Source of the DNA: Lachnospiraceae bacterium
Lineage (GTDB): Bacteria; Bacillota; Clostridia; Lachnospirales; Lachnospiraceae
DNA: 64,000 nucleotides
Direction: 5' to 3'
Assembly: GCA_017546025.1 (NCBI GenBank)
Contig: JAFYYS010000009.1
Location: 1-64,000 of the forward strand
This document shows, piece after piece, positions 33,657 to 42,935 of the stretch (the stretch's first letter is position 1; every line of letters begins with the position of its first letter). Under the pieces are notes generated by a model. It was given only the letters and a program-made list of their open reading frames with translations. It was not told where the DNA came from and searched no databases. The position numbers and the translations under genes were made by a program.

Positions 33657-33866
33657 TTACATAGCAACGACGTTAACCGCTCTGAGCTTCTTGGAATCCT
33701 TAGGATCCTGCTCGGTCTCAAAGCTAACCTTCTGGCCCTCTTCAAGGGTCTTGAAGCCTTCGCTCTGGATAGCGGAAAAGTGTACAAATACATCCTCGCC
33801 GCCCTCGTCATTGCTGATGAAACCGTAACCCTTCTGAGCGTTGAACCACTTTACTGTACCAGTCAT
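33657..33866 (-). CDS. Cold shock protein (CspA family)
   Basis: 69 residues. [18 protein letters not shown] (RNP1), DVFVHFSAI (RNP2) and a basic end identify a CSD RNA chaperone. The leader of about 125 bases, much longer than neighbours, is usual for cold-shock mRNAs whose leader refolds with temperature. AAGGAGGTACTGG precedes the ATG. Confidence 0.96.
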   Translation of the reverse strand: MTGTVKWFNAQKGYGFISNDEGGEDVFVHFSAIQSEGFKTLEEGQKVSFETEQDPKDSKKLRAVNVVAM

Positions 33867-33998
33867 GAACCAGTACCTCCTTCAAAAAAATCTTGCACAT
33901 CATTGTTCTTCAGAATTGCTCCCAAAAAAACAAAACAAACCGACAAGCCCTGAAAATACACGACTTGTAGGTCTGTCTATCCACCTGACTGCACCTTA

Positions 33999-34027
33999 AA
34001 ACTACCACGATTGCATAAAGATGTCAA
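33999..34027 (-). promoter_or_regulatory. Promoter of the cold shock gene
   Basis: Minus-strand TTGACA (34022-34027), 17-base spacer and TAGTTT (33999-34004). Transcription begins about 125 bases before the ATG. Confidence 0.65.
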
Positions 34028-34062
34028 CATTTTTTTGTATATTTTTGTACGTTTTTATACTG

Positions 34063-34102
34063 TTTACGGGGCTTACCCGAATCGGCGGGCAAGCCCCGTA
34101 AA
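34063..34102 (-). terminator. Possible terminator of the ptsI operon
   Basis: TTTACGGGGCTT and its perfect complement enclose an inner ACCCGA/TCGGCGGG pairing. On the minus strand the U-run is interrupted (CAGTATAAAAA), so efficiency is doubtful. Confidence 0.45.
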
Positions 34103-34108
34103 TACTGA

Positions 34109-35707
34109 CTATGTTTCATATTCGCGGATGGTCCTGCGCACTTCCGGCAAAAGTGACGGGGAAACCGACAATTCGTCCGCTCCAATGGCTATTAATGCAT
34201 TTATCCCGTCATGGTCTGCGGCGAGCTCACCGCACACCGAGACCGGGATCCCCGCTCTGTGCGCATGGTTCACAGTCATAGCAATTAAGCGGATTACAGC
34301 CTCATGGCCGGGTTCGTAAAGGGTGCTGTTTTTCCGGTCTGCAGCGAGTACATACTGTGCCAAATCGTTCGATCCGATGCTGAAAAAGTCTGCATAAGTA
34401 CTCATTCTGTCACTCAAAACCGCCGCGGCAGGGGTTTCAATCATGATTCCCTGCTCTACGTTTCCGGCATCAATACCCTCCTGCTTCAGCTCTTCCCGCA
34501 CACTTTCGGCAATCTCTTTCACCTCACGGATTTCCTTCTCCGACGTGATCATCGGGTATAAAACCGCAACGTTCTCGCCTGCGCCCGCACGGAAGATGGC
34601 ACGTAGCTGCGTCCGTAAAACGTCCTTATGAAGAAGCGAAAGCCTTATGCCGCGGCACCCGAGAGCCGGGTTATCCGTCGGCGGCTCGGGCAGACAGTCG
34701 GCAGGCTTGTCTCCGCCGATATCGGCTGTTCTGATGACGACACGGCGTCCGCCCATCGCCGTAATGATTTCTTTGTAAAATGTGAACTGTTCCTCTTCGT
34801 TTGGCAGCTCCTGCGAGTCTAAAAACAGCATTTCGGTCCTGAGAAGTCCGATGCCCTCGGCACCGTTTCGGATGGCACACGCAAGCTCCTCGCGGTCTCC
34901 GATGTTGGCGCACAGAAGCACTCTTCTGCCTTCCTTCGTGACCGCCGGTCCGCTTTCGGGAAGCGCCTCGTTCCGCTCGGCCGTCTCCTTCATCTGCTTT
35001 AAGTACTGCCGAACCGTCTCCGTATCAGGGTCAATCAGCAGTACGCCGAGCCGTCCGTCTAAGATGGCACGGTGTCCCTCCCAAGAAGGATTCGGCACGA
35101 TGCCCGTAAGCGTCGGAATCCGCATGCTCTTACAAAGAATCGCCGTATGCGAGTACGCCGAGCCGCGGCTCGTCACGATGCCGAGAAGCCGGTTTCTCTT
35201 CTGCTGCATCAGCTGTCCCGGCGTCAGGTCCTCGGCCACGAGAATATACGATTCCTCCGGCATTTCAACCGTTCCCCTGCCGGTCAGAACGGCAAGCAGA
35301 CGGTCCGTCACGTCCTTTACGTCCTGGGCTCGCGCCCGGAAATACGAATCCTCCATATCGGCAAACATCTGTGAAAAATGCCTGCCCGCCATATATACCG
35401 CATACTCCGCACATACCTTACCGGCACGGATGGTACGGATGACCTCCTCACGGTAGTCGACATCCTCCGTCATCATCGCATGCACGGCGAAAATCCTCGC
35501 ATTTTCCACACCGACACGCTGCTCGGACGTTTCTGAAAGACGGCGCAGCTGCCCGGCCGCCTGCTTCGCGGTCCGGTCAAATCTGGCGATTTCCGCCTCG
35601 ACATCGGAAACCGGCACGGGGCTGACCTTTCCCGGCTCCTCCGCCAGGACATGGATGATCCCGATGGCGATTTCTCCGACTACTCTGTGTCCGCTGAAAC
35701 GTTCCAT
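34109..35707 (-). CDS. ptsI: PTS enzyme I (phosphoenolpyruvate-protein phosphotransferase)
   Basis: 532 residues. The HPr-binding N-terminal domain, SRGSAYSHTAILCKSMRIP with the phosphorylated His, LLRTEMLFLDS, and GSNDLAQYVLAADR with PEP-binding residues are all present. It starts the PTS phosphate relay to HPr. No ptsH is adjacent, which is common in Clostridia. It is slightly short of the usual 570 residues. GGAGGGGG precedes the ATG. It heads downstream of the AlaX-type gene with a 12-base gap. Confidence 0.94.
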   Translation of the reverse strand: MERFSGHRVVGEIAIGIIHVLAEEPGKVSPVPVSDVEAEIARFDRTAKQAAGQLRRLSETSEQRVGVENARIFAVHAMMTEDVDYREEVIRTIRAGKVCAEYAVYMAGRHFSQMFADMEDSYFRARAQDVKDVTDRLLAVLTGRGTVEMPEESYILVAEDLTPGQLMQQKRNRLLGIVTSRGSAYSHTAILCKSMRIPTLTGIVPNPSWEGHRAILDGRLGVLLIDPDTETVRQYLKQMKETAERNEALPESGPAVTKEGRRVLLCANIGDREELACAIRNGAEGIGLLRTEMLFLDSQELPNEEEQFTFYKEIITAMGGRRVVIRTADIGGDKPADCLPEPPTDNPALGCRGIRLSLLHKDVLRTQLRAIFRAGAGENVAVLYPMITSEKEIREVKEIAESVREELKQEGIDAGNVEQGIMIETPAAAVLSDRMSTYADFFSIGSNDLAQYVLAADRKNSTLYEPGHEAVIRLIAMTVNHAHRAGIPVSVCGELAADHDGINALIAIGADELSVSPSLLPEVRRTIREYET

Positions 35708-35719
35708 AACCCCCTCCGA

Positions 35720-36931
35720 TCAGTGCAATCCGAAACCGGACAATACGCGCCGGATATCCTCCTCCGTTGCCTGCACGCTTCCGCTCACCGAGAACGGCTT
35801 GCCGCCGCCCCTTGCCGAAAGCTGCTCCTTAAGCGCATTTCCGATTTCCGTTACCGTTCCTCCCTGATGCTCCAAAAAGTACCGATACGTACTGTCCTGC
35901 CCGATGAACAACGCGCATGTTCCGTCGAACAGCTCCTCCATCACATCAAGCGCGTGTCTGGCTACGGACGCGTCACCCGAAAGAAACATGAGCGCATCAC
36001 CCGAAAGCTTCTCTCCGGCCACCCCGCCGCGTTTTGCGTGATACTGCGCAATTGCTGCCTCCGCAAGCTCGCGCTCCGCGCTCGTAAGCCTGAAGCGGAG
36101 CTCCCTCGCCTCTGCGGCCAGGTTGCGAAGTGCCGGCACAATGTCAGTCTGCTTCGCGGAAAGAATCTGCCCGGCTTCCCCCAAAGAAGCGAGGCACTCG
36201 CGAAAATGTGACAGGGCACGGAAGCCTGCAAGATAATGCAGCCTCGTGCCACCCTTGTAACGTTCAAAAGAAATGACCTTGAAAAGCCCGATTTCCGAGG
36301 TGGACTTAACATGCGGCACACAGCACGCGCAAAGGTCGACACCCTCAATCTCGACAAGCCGTACCGGCCCGGTCAGCTCCTTTTTGCTGCGGTACGGAAG
36401 CGTTTTCAGTTCCTCCGCGGAAGGATACCGCGCCGTAATCCGGTGACCTTCGACAATGATCCGATTAGTCTCCGTCTCAAGTGCCTCAATCTGTTCCTTC
36501 GTCAGCTCGCCGTTATAATCCATCGTCGCACTGTTCTCACTCAGATGAAAGCCGACATTGGCATAGCCGAAATGCGTATGCACAAGCCCCGAAAAGATAT
36601 GCTCCGCGGAATGCATCTGCATGTTCCGGAAGCGGAATTCCCAGTCAACCTGCCCTGTAGCGGTCTGTCCGACACGAAACGCAGCCAAAACCGAAGCCTC
36701 GTCCCCGTCCTTCACGCCGACCGTATGAAAGATTTCTCCGTCCCTGATCTGCACGTCAATCACGGGGAAACCGTTCAGCGTTCCGCGGTCCGGCGACTGG
36801 CCGCCCTCCGCCGGGAAGAAGTACGTTTCCTTAAGAACGACCTCCGCCCCGCCCTTCACCGGCTTCACTGCCGTCACTTCCGAGGAAAATGCCACCTCGT
36901 ATGAATTGTCTTCGTAAAGACGTTCTGTCAT
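35720..36931 (-). CDS. AlaX-type alanyl-tRNA editing protein
   Basis: 403 residues. An AlaRS-like second-additional-domain: FFPAEGGQSPDRGTL, MQMHSAEHIFSG (HxxxH) and CACCVPHVKSTSEIG (CxxxH) bind zinc and hydrolyse mischarged Ser- or Gly-tRNA(Ala). A C-terminal DHHA1 domain ends with GGGKPFSVSGSV. The size fits AlaX-L. Overlaps the nuclease stop by four bases. Confidence 0.93.
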   Translation of the reverse strand: MTERLYEDNSYEVAFSSEVTAVKPVKGGAEVVLKETYFFPAEGGQSPDRGTLNGFPVIDVQIRDGEIFHTVGVKDGDEASVLAAFRVGQTATGQVDWEFRFRNMQMHSAEHIFSGLVHTHFGYANVGFHLSENSATMDYNGELTKEQIEALETETNRIIVEGHRITARYPSAEELKTLPYRSKKELTGPVRLVEIEGVDLCACCVPHVKSTSEIGLFKVISFERYKGGTRLHYLAGFRALSHFRECLASLGEAGQILSAKQTDIVPALRNLAAEARELRFRLTSAERELAEAAIAQYHAKRGGVAGEKLSGDALMFLSGDASVARHALDVMEELFDGTCALFIGQDSTYRYFLEHQGGTVTEIGNALKEQLSARGGGKPFSVSGSVQATEEDIRRVLSGFGLH

Positions 36932-37521
36932 CGGATGCCCTCCAAAACCTTTTTGTAAGCGCGTTTTGCAATCCTGCCCTCGTCATAGGGATAATAAGAG
37001 GCGTATCCCTTCGACAGAAGTATGGCATTTACCATGTTTTGCTTGATATATGATGATTCTACAGATGTAGTCTCTGTAAGCCACACATAAGCGAGCATTC
37101 TCCCGTAACGGTCGAATGTCCGCTCGTTTGTATCGTATTCGAGGTAAACCGTCGTCCCGACCGGGAGCAGTTCTTTAAGAAATGCCGCGGCCTGACGCCC
37201 CTCCTCCGTATTCTTCTCTTCGTCCGGATGCACGCTCTCGGGCGCGTCAATCAGCAGGAGACGGATATGCTCCTTCGAGCCGTCTGGAAACTCCACCAGA
37301 ATCGTGTCGCCGTCCGAGACGTACAGCACCGAAACCGCCGTGGTCTCCCCGTTCTGCTCCTTTTGAAAGAACGGAATCCGGTCCCTCCACGTAATCAGGG
37401 AAAGCACCGGAATTGCAATCAAAAGCACAATGAAAAGCGCGAGGAGAAGCTTCTTTCTCCGCCGTTTCTTCCGCGCCTTCACAAGAGGGCTCTCGTATTT
37501 ATACGTCTTCTGTTCCTTCAT
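36928..37521 (-). CDS. Membrane-anchored thermonuclease (SNase-like)
   Basis: 197 residues from the ATG at 37521 (GGAGAAAAC site inside the upstream gene). A basic N-terminus and a membrane helix (about 20-42), then the SNase domain: DGDTILVEF, IRLLLIDAPES with the first catalytic Arg, the Glu in KNTEEG, and DRYGRMLAYVW with the second Arg. All three catalytic residues of staphylococcal nuclease are recognisable. It should degrade nucleic acid outside the cell. The start lies inside the end of the lipoprotein gene. Confidence 0.88.
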   Translation of the reverse strand: MKEQKTYKYESPLVKARKKRRRKKLLLALFIVLLIAIPVLSLITWRDRIPFFQKEQNGETTAVSVLYVSDGDTILVEFPDGSKEHIRLLLIDAPESVHPDEEKNTEEGRQAAAFLKELLPVGTTVYLEYDTNERTFDRYGRMLAYVWLTETTSVESSYIKQNMVNAILLSKGYASYYPYDEGRIAKRAYKKVLEGIR

Positions 37522-39004
37522 CGGCGTTTTCTCCGTCTTCGCCATCTTCGCCGTCCCGATCGTCATCCTTGCCGGTATCAGGCGGGTTGTTCACATTGGC
37601 CTCCAGATACGGCAGCAGCTGAATCCACTCATGCCTTACCGTGTCGTCCTCGCCGCCGAATGCCGCTTCGCTGAACAGATACTCATAACTGACAGTCTGC
37701 CCGTTTCTCTGCTCGGTTATGACGATGCCGTACTCGTCGCGCTTTCTGATGACCAGGTTGTTGACAACCTTGCCGTCCCTGTGCGCCTCGCCCGAAATCA
37801 GTATGTTTCCGAACGAATCCGTCAGGTCGCTGACATAAACCGAATCGCACCGGCCGCCCGTAAAGCGTGCCGTGATGTCGCCGGTCAGCTTGTCGCCTGC
37901 ATACCAGAAGCGAAGGTACGTGTTGCCGCTCTGCGTCGTGTCTATGCCCTTTTCCGTAAAGCCTTCTTCGGTCACCGTGAAGCACATCGGCACAAGGCCC
38001 TTGCGGTATTCCGTTTCCTGCTCGAACGCAGCAGTCTCCGCGCCGAAGATCTCCGTCCGGTAGCCGTCCAGCTCGTCTGACTCGTAAGTCCGCACCAGGA
38101 TGTCCTCGGGCTCTGCTTTATGATAGTACTCGACAAGCGGTGTTCCTTCCGCCAGCCCGCTGAACAGGAATACACCGTTCTTATCGTCCTCCAAAATCAC
38201 GGAATCACCGCGGTACAGCGCCTCATACGATTTCAGGCTGTTTCCGCGCGCAATCCGCATGCCGGAAATCAGCAGGTAATCGGTCGGACGCTCCATGAAC
38301 GAGTCCGTGCTTAAAATCTCTCTGAGTGCTTCCTTCAGGGTGTCGCCCTCAAGGCAGTCCGTAATGTCACCGGCCGAGGCAAATTCACTCGTCGCCGCGT
38401 GGTACGTCTTCATCTCGTTCGTAACCGCGAACTGCTTTACGGCAAATGCGAACGCGGAATATCCGTCGTCGTCGCGAAACGCCAGCACCATCTGATCCGC
38501 TTCGGCGGCAATCATCAGCATCGGCTCGCCCCCGATGCACAAAAACAGCCGGTTTGTGCAGGAGTATACCGAAAACCTTCCGTCCGCGGAATAGGTGCCG
38601 AGATCCTTCTTCTCTTTGCCTGCTGCAACCGTGTAGCGGACCGAACTTCCCTCCATGGAGGGGCTGATCCGTACAAGCTCGCTGCCGTCAGCCGCAGTCA
38701 GCACATAAGACGTCAAAACGCCGGGAATCTCCCAACGCCCGGCATCACCTTTTCCACCCTCTTTCGAGGAAAATGTCATAGTTCCCTTACAGGTCCAAAC
38801 CTTCCCGACCGCACCGCGGTTGACGCAGTTGACCGTTCCGGCATAGTATTCCGTATACTCCCGAAGCGCGGGCTCCTCGGTCGGAGTTTCCGTCACCTGC
38901 TCGGGATTGTCGGGATTCTTCTTTTTCGTATCCTTGTTCTTCCCGCAGCCTGCTGCCAAAAGGACGGCAAGCACGGTTAAGAGCAAAAGAACTGTCCGCT
39001 TCAT
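37499..39004 (-). CDS. Predicted lipoprotein of unknown function
   Basis: 501 residues from the ATG at 39004 with AAAGGAG. The signal peptide ends in a lipobox LAAGC (Cys20), then an Asn/Lys/Thr-rich spacer and a large beta-rich domain with no motif I know. The C-terminus ends in an acidic D/E/G run. It overlaps the nuclease gene by 23 bases. Confidence 0.82.
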   Translation of the reverse strand: MKRTVLLLLTVLAVLLAAGCGKNKDTKKKNPDNPEQVTETPTEEPALREYTEYYAGTVNCVNRGAVGKVWTCKGTMTFSSKEGGKGDAGRWEIPGVLTSYVLTAADGSELVRISPSMEGSSVRYTVAAGKEKKDLGTYSADGRFSVYSCTNRLFLCIGGEPMLMIAAEADQMVLAFRDDDGYSAFAFAVKQFAVTNEMKTYHAATSEFASAGDITDCLEGDTLKEALREILSTDSFMERPTDYLLISGMRIARGNSLKSYEALYRGDSVILEDDKNGVFLFSGLAEGTPLVEYYHKAEPEDILVRTYESDELDGYRTEIFGAETAAFEQETEYRKGLVPMCFTVTEEGFTEKGIDTTQSGNTYLRFWYAGDKLTGDITARFTGGRCDSVYVSDLTDSFGNILISGEAHRDGKVVNNLVIRKRDEYGIVITEQRNGQTVSYEYLFSEAAFGGEDDTVRHEWIQLLPYLEANVNNPPDTGKDDDRDGEDGEDGENADEGTEDV

Positions 39005-39057
39005 CAAATGCTCCTTTCCGCGCACCAAAGGTACGCGAAGGTCTCCCCGCCGGACAC

Positions 39058-39519
39058 CTACTTGTTGAACTCCGTGATATTTGCCTCGTTCAACGTAAAA
39101 TCATAATAATTCAGATCGTCGCGGAAGGTCCAGCCGACCCCTTTCCAGAACTGGTTGCCGAGCGAATTGCGGCGGAACGCCACAAGCGTAACCTTATTGA
39201 TCTTCTCCTCTTTAAGGGCACGCATGCAGGCAACAGCCATCGATTTCCCGATGCCGCGCTTACGGTATTCTTCCTTTACGCACACATGATAAAACGTGCC
39301 TCTGCGTCCGTCGTGGCCGCACAGGATGGCGCCGATGATCCTGCCTTCGTAAACCGCTACCATGCTGGTCGAAGGATTCCGCTTCAAAAAGCGCTCCACG
39401 CCCTCCTTTGAGTCGTCGATGGAACGGATGCCGAAGCCGTGGATGGTCTGCCAAAGCCGGTATACCTCCGGATAATCCTCCGTTGTCATTACTCTGATGT
39501 CATACGAAAAATCGCTCAT
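39058..39519 (-). CDS. GNAT family N-acetyltransferase
   Basis: 153 residues from the ATG at 39519 with GGAAGGAAG. IRVMTTEDYPEVYRLW, KEEYRKRGIGKSMAVACMRAL (acetyl-CoA loop) and NSLGNQFWKGVGW are typical GNAT elements. Substrate unknown. An extended reading frame to 39639 would read through the dispersed repeat (copy 2) and is rejected. Confidence 0.9.
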   Translation of the reverse strand: MSDFSYDIRVMTTEDYPEVYRLWQTIHGFGIRSIDDSKEGVERFLKRNPSTSMVAVYEGRIIGAILCGHDGRRGTFYHVCVKEEYRKRGIGKSMAVACMRALKEEKINKVTLVAFRRNSLGNQFWKGVGWTFRDDLNYYDFTLNEANITEFNK

Positions 39520-39562
39520 ATTCTTCCTTCCGTCTGTTGCCCGTTTTATGGGATTAATAGAC

Positions 39563-39696
39563 AAAGCGTTCCGCTTGCGGAACGCTCGCGCCGAGCGCGG
39601 TTGCCGAAGGCAACATCTTCCTCTCGCGCGAGTGTGCATCCCGCCCGGAGGGCTTTCGCTTTACAGGAGATTCCGAAGGAATTCCCTGTAAAGTGA
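39563..39696 (-). repeat. Structured dispersed repeat, copy 2
   Basis: Closely matches 19497-19620 over the core; the two differ at only a handful of positions there but diverge in the flanking hairpin (here CTTTACAGG...CCCTGTAAAG). It again lies upstream of a minus-strand gene. Strong hairpins: GCGTTCCGCAAGCGGAACGC and GTTGCCTTCGGCAAC. There are no terminal target-site duplications that I can see and no coding capacity. Confidence 0.85.
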
Positions 39697-39730
39697 AAAA
39701 CGGGTGGATCCCGATGACGGGCCCACCCGG
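39696..39730 (-). terminator. Terminator of the isomerase gene
   Basis: CGGGTGG and complement CCACCCG around a GC-rich loop, with TTTTT on the minus strand. It abuts the repeat. Confidence 0.75.
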
Positions 39731-39759
39731 ATAAATCATCGTTTTACGAAACCCGCTTC

Positions 39760-40575
39760 CTATGCCCAGTTGTGGCCGATGAGCCAGGTCTTGCTCTGCT
39801 CGAGGGCATCGGATGTCTTGGTTTCCAGTACGCAGTTCGCGTTGCACTTCTGCGCGAATTCGAGTCTCGTCTGCAGGTCGATATCGCCGTCGCCGAGTCC
39901 CAGATGGCTTGCAGGCGGATTGTCCTGTCCGTCATGAATGTGGAAGTGTACAATCCGGTTCCAGTTCTTCAGAAGAAGCGGCATATCCGTCTCGCCGATT
40001 GCCTTCGAATGACCGATATCCCAGGTCAGTGCGAACTTCGGGCTCTCAAGAAGAAGTGCGATGGCGTCAGCCTCGTAGGAGGTGAAACCGTCGGTGTTCT
40101 CGATGGTCACAAGAATCTTCTCGCTGCCAATCCACTCTTCCGTCAGATCACGGAAATTCTTATAAGCGGCAAGATAAGCTTCCTTCTCCTTCTCGTATAC
40201 CATCTGCTTCTGGTCCGGCAGCGTGATGTGCACGCCGTGAACGAGATGCATGTTGATGATGAAAGGACTGTCCTCGGGATTGAGTTCCGCGAGTTTCTTC
40301 GCTACGCGAACCGTGCGGCGCATGGTCTCGAGATACGCTTCTGCAACCAACGGGTTAAAATCGGCTACGTCGAAGTTCTCCTGAAGATGAATGGAATAAA
40401 AGATTCCGGCCTTCTCAGCAACGGCGCGGAAACGCTCCGTATTCTCAAGGCGGTCAATCCGGTACTCCGGGAAATTCATATTCAATTCCACGAAAGAAAG
40501 GCCGAGGCGCTCACAAAGCTTAACGTCCTCTTCGAGGGATTTGTTTTCAATCAATGTCGGCATTCCGAACAACAT
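39760..40575 (-). CDS. Sugar phosphate isomerase/epimerase (xylose isomerase-like TIM barrel)
   Basis: 271 residues from the ATG at 40575 with AGGAGG. LSFVELNMNF, INMHLVHG, ILVTIENTD (catalytic Glu), ALTWDIGHSKA and HIHDGQD are metal-binding steps of the AP_endonuc_2 fold. It could isomerise or epimerise a sugar or act on inositol-like compounds. Monocistronic with its own terminator. Confidence 0.85.
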   Translation of the reverse strand: MLFGMPTLIENKSLEEDVKLCERLGLSFVELNMNFPEYRIDRLENTERFRAVAEKAGIFYSIHLQENFDVADFNPLVAEAYLETMRRTVRVAKKLAELNPEDSPFIINMHLVHGVHITLPDQKQMVYEKEKEAYLAAYKNFRDLTEEWIGSEKILVTIENTDGFTSYEADAIALLLESPKFALTWDIGHSKAIGETDMPLLLKNWNRIVHFHIHDGQDNPPASHLGLGDGDIDLQTRLEFAQKCNANCVLETKTSDALEQSKTWLIGHNWA

Positions 40576-40663
40576 GGCACAGTCCTCCTTTTGTTGATAC
40601 AACCATTGTAAGCAATTATGCGGAAAATGTCAACGGGAGATGCCCGATAACCACACCGATTTT

Positions 40664-41815
40664 TTACGCCTTTACCCCCTGCGAACGGGCCTTTCGGACG
40701 ACCAGCGCAAGTAAGAGGAATACAAGCGCGAACGCGGCTTCAATCACGATTGCCGTCATCACGTCGCGGCTGATGTAAGGAAGTTCTCCGTCAAGCATCC
40801 GGCACACTCTGATGTACCAGTAAGCCGGCAGGAAGCGTGCCGCCGTAAGAACACCCTTTCCGAGCATTGCCTGGCCGACGAAAACGCCGCAGATGAAACA
40901 CATCGCGAGGGAGATGATGACCGTTACAATATTCGCGACATCGCGGTTCGTAATGAATTCCGAGATGAACATCGCCAGCACGGCCGCGAATACGGAAAAT
41001 ACGAGGCTGTTCCAAACGGCAACCCACTCCTTTCCGGCAAACATGCCGCCGGAGGACCAGATGCCGCCAGCCATGAAGACCGCCCACACAAGGGTGACGA
41101 AAACGACGCTCGCCGCAAAGATCTGCAGGGTGTACGATTTCGGACGGATGCCCGAACAGTCGGTACGGAAGCGGATCTCCTTTTTGTTCATGACGATGAA
41201 CGCCGGAGTCAGTGTACTCATGATGACCGAAAGAATGATGTACGGCAGGTAACGGAAGTATGATGCCGCACCGTCTCTCATATATCCCGATTTGGTCTCC
41301 TCTTTCGCAATGGTTACGTCAACCTTTGCGGTAAGAACCTCGGAAGCTCTCTGATATGATTCTTCGCTGCTCATGCCGAGCACGCGGTAGGCATTGACGG
41401 TGTTGACATATTCGGACAGAAGCATCCGGATGTTGGCAACCGAGTAGCTCTCATGAATGTGACGGCTCTCGAGAAGATTCTCGGTCTCTCCTGCGTTTAA
41501 GCGGGCTTCGAAGCCCTCGGGAATCGTGATGGCGTAATCGATCCGGCCGTAATACAAAGCATCCATCAGGTCGTCTGTATCTTCAACTCCCTCCACAACG
41601 GTGTTACTTCCCGACAGAAACTCCGTAAGTGCTTTGCTTGCCGCGCTGTTATCCCGATCGACGATCATCAGATTCATCTTCGTCTGCTGAAAGAGTTCAT
41701 CACTGTCATCATACCGGCTGATGAAGAAGCCTACCGCTAAGAAGATTACGACATACATGGCCGCAATCCCGAACCGGCTCTTCAAAATCTTCATAAATGC
41801 CTTAAATACTTGCAT
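40664..41815 (-). CDS. ABC-2 type transporter permease (second)
   Basis: 383 residues. An N-terminal helix (RFGIAAMYVVIFLAVGFFIS), a long extracytoplasmic domain and five C-terminal helices form the ABC-2/type 3 layout. The gene starts inside the end of the first permease (14-base overlap). The two presumably form a heterodimer with the ATPase at 42936. It exports an unknown substrate. Confidence 0.88.
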   Translation of the reverse strand: MQVFKAFMKILKSRFGIAAMYVVIFLAVGFFISRYDDSDELFQQTKMNLMIVDRDNSAASKALTEFLSGSNTVVEGVEDTDDLMDALYYGRIDYAITIPEGFEARLNAGETENLLESRHIHESYSVANIRMLLSEYVNTVNAYRVLGMSSEESYQRASEVLTAKVDVTIAKEETKSGYMRDGAASYFRYLPYIILSVIMSTLTPAFIVMNKKEIRFRTDCSGIRPKSYTLQIFAASVVFVTLVWAVFMAGGIWSSGGMFAGKEWVAVWNSLVFSVFAAVLAMFISEFITNRDVANIVTVIISLAMCFICGVFVGQAMLGKGVLTAARFLPAYWYIRVCRMLDGELPYISRDVMTAIVIEAAFALVFLLLALVVRKARSQGVKA

Positions 41816-42932
41816 ATCTCTTCCTCCTCGTGAACAGGATGCCGAGCGCCGTAAAGACGACGATAAGGATGCACATCGCGATGATCTTCTCGGTGAATCT
41901 TCTGTAATCGCTGTACATGTTCAGGCAGTAATAGCTGTCCGACATGATTGCAACCGGGTTGATTTTGTTCACCCACGGTGCCTTCTCGGCAAGAAGTGCC
42001 TTCATATTTCCGACCATCAGTCCGCTTAAGAAGCAAAGGAACAGGGAAACCGAAAGCGAAATGGCGCTTTTCGCCTCATGCTTCAGTCTTCCGATCGAAC
42101 CGACAAGGAAGCCGAACGTCACGCCGAGACATCCGCTTAATGCAGCTGCCGCATAAAGCAGCAGAAGGTTTCCGCCGAGGTTGATCCGAAGAATGAATCT
42201 GATAAATGTCACGCTGATTACCATGCATGCAACCTGCGAAATGCAGCTGCCGATGACGGCTGCAGAAAGCGTCATCCGCTTCGGTGTCGGCGAGCAGTTT
42301 CTGCGCGCGCCGAGCGTCGACTGGTTGGCCTGGTTGTTCGTCGCGACATGAAGTCCCGACATCGAACCGCAGATGGCAACCATCGCGATCAGGTTATAAA
42401 AGAACTGCAGATATACGTTCGGGTTTCCGTCCGTAAGCGGAACCTCGCGGCAGGCGTTAATCTCTTCGGAAAGTGCCTTCATGGAAGCCTCCGCCTTCAT
42501 CGGATCGGTCGCGATTGCATCCGCTAAAACCGTCTCATACACGCCGATCCGGGCGGTGATTTCCTTTAAGATGGTCTGCGTCATGCCGCTTCCCGAGACA
42601 TTCAGCTCCGCCTTCTCCCCGAGAAACAGGATTCCGTCCGCCTTGCCCTCAAAGAGCAGCTTCTTCGCCTCTTCTTCCGTGGCAAATGTGACCTTAAGTG
42701 CCGGATCGTCGCCCTCCGTCAGCGCTGCAAGAACGCCGTCATATATGGGATTTTCCGCGGTCTTCACAACTGCTGTGGGAATCGCGGAGAACAGGTCGTT
42801 CTTCTCATAAATGTTTCCGAATGCGGCCTTGAAAAGCGTCCCGAGAATGATCGGGAACAGAATCAGCCACATCAGGAAATCCTTATTGCGAAGAGTGACT
42901 CTGATTTCGTATTTCAGATTATGCCAAAACAT
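41802..42932 (-). CDS. ABC-2 type transporter permease (first)
   Basis: 376 residues, same layout as its neighbour: a helix at about 20-40, an extracytoplasmic region, then about five helices (MVAICGSMSGL, LLLYAAAALSGCLGVTFGFLV). An NQANQSTLGARRNCSPTPKR loop resembles the coupling region of YhgE-type permeases. It lies 3 bases after the ATPase gene, so all three are co-expressed. Confidence 0.88.
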   Translation of the reverse strand: MFWHNLKYEIRVTLRNKDFLMWLILFPIILGTLFKAAFGNIYEKNDLFSAIPTAVVKTAENPIYDGVLAALTEGDDPALKVTFATEEEAKKLLFEGKADGILFLGEKAELNVSGSGMTQTILKEITARIGVYETVLADAIATDPMKAEASMKALSEEINACREVPLTDGNPNVYLQFFYNLIAMVAICGSMSGLHVATNNQANQSTLGARRNCSPTPKRMTLSAAVIGSCISQVACMVISVTFIRFILRINLGGNLLLLYAAAALSGCLGVTFGFLVGSIGRLKHEAKSAISLSVSLFLCFLSGLMVGNMKALLAEKAPWVNKINPVAIMSDSYYCLNMYSDYRRFTEKIIAMCILIVVFTALGILFTRRKRYASI

Positions 42933-42935
42933 CGT

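Noticed and set aside
19497-39696. The paired repeats as insertion-sequence or transposon ends
   Set aside because: The 20 kb between them is ordinary housekeeping sequence, the copies are in direct orientation, and no transposase or target duplication is seen.
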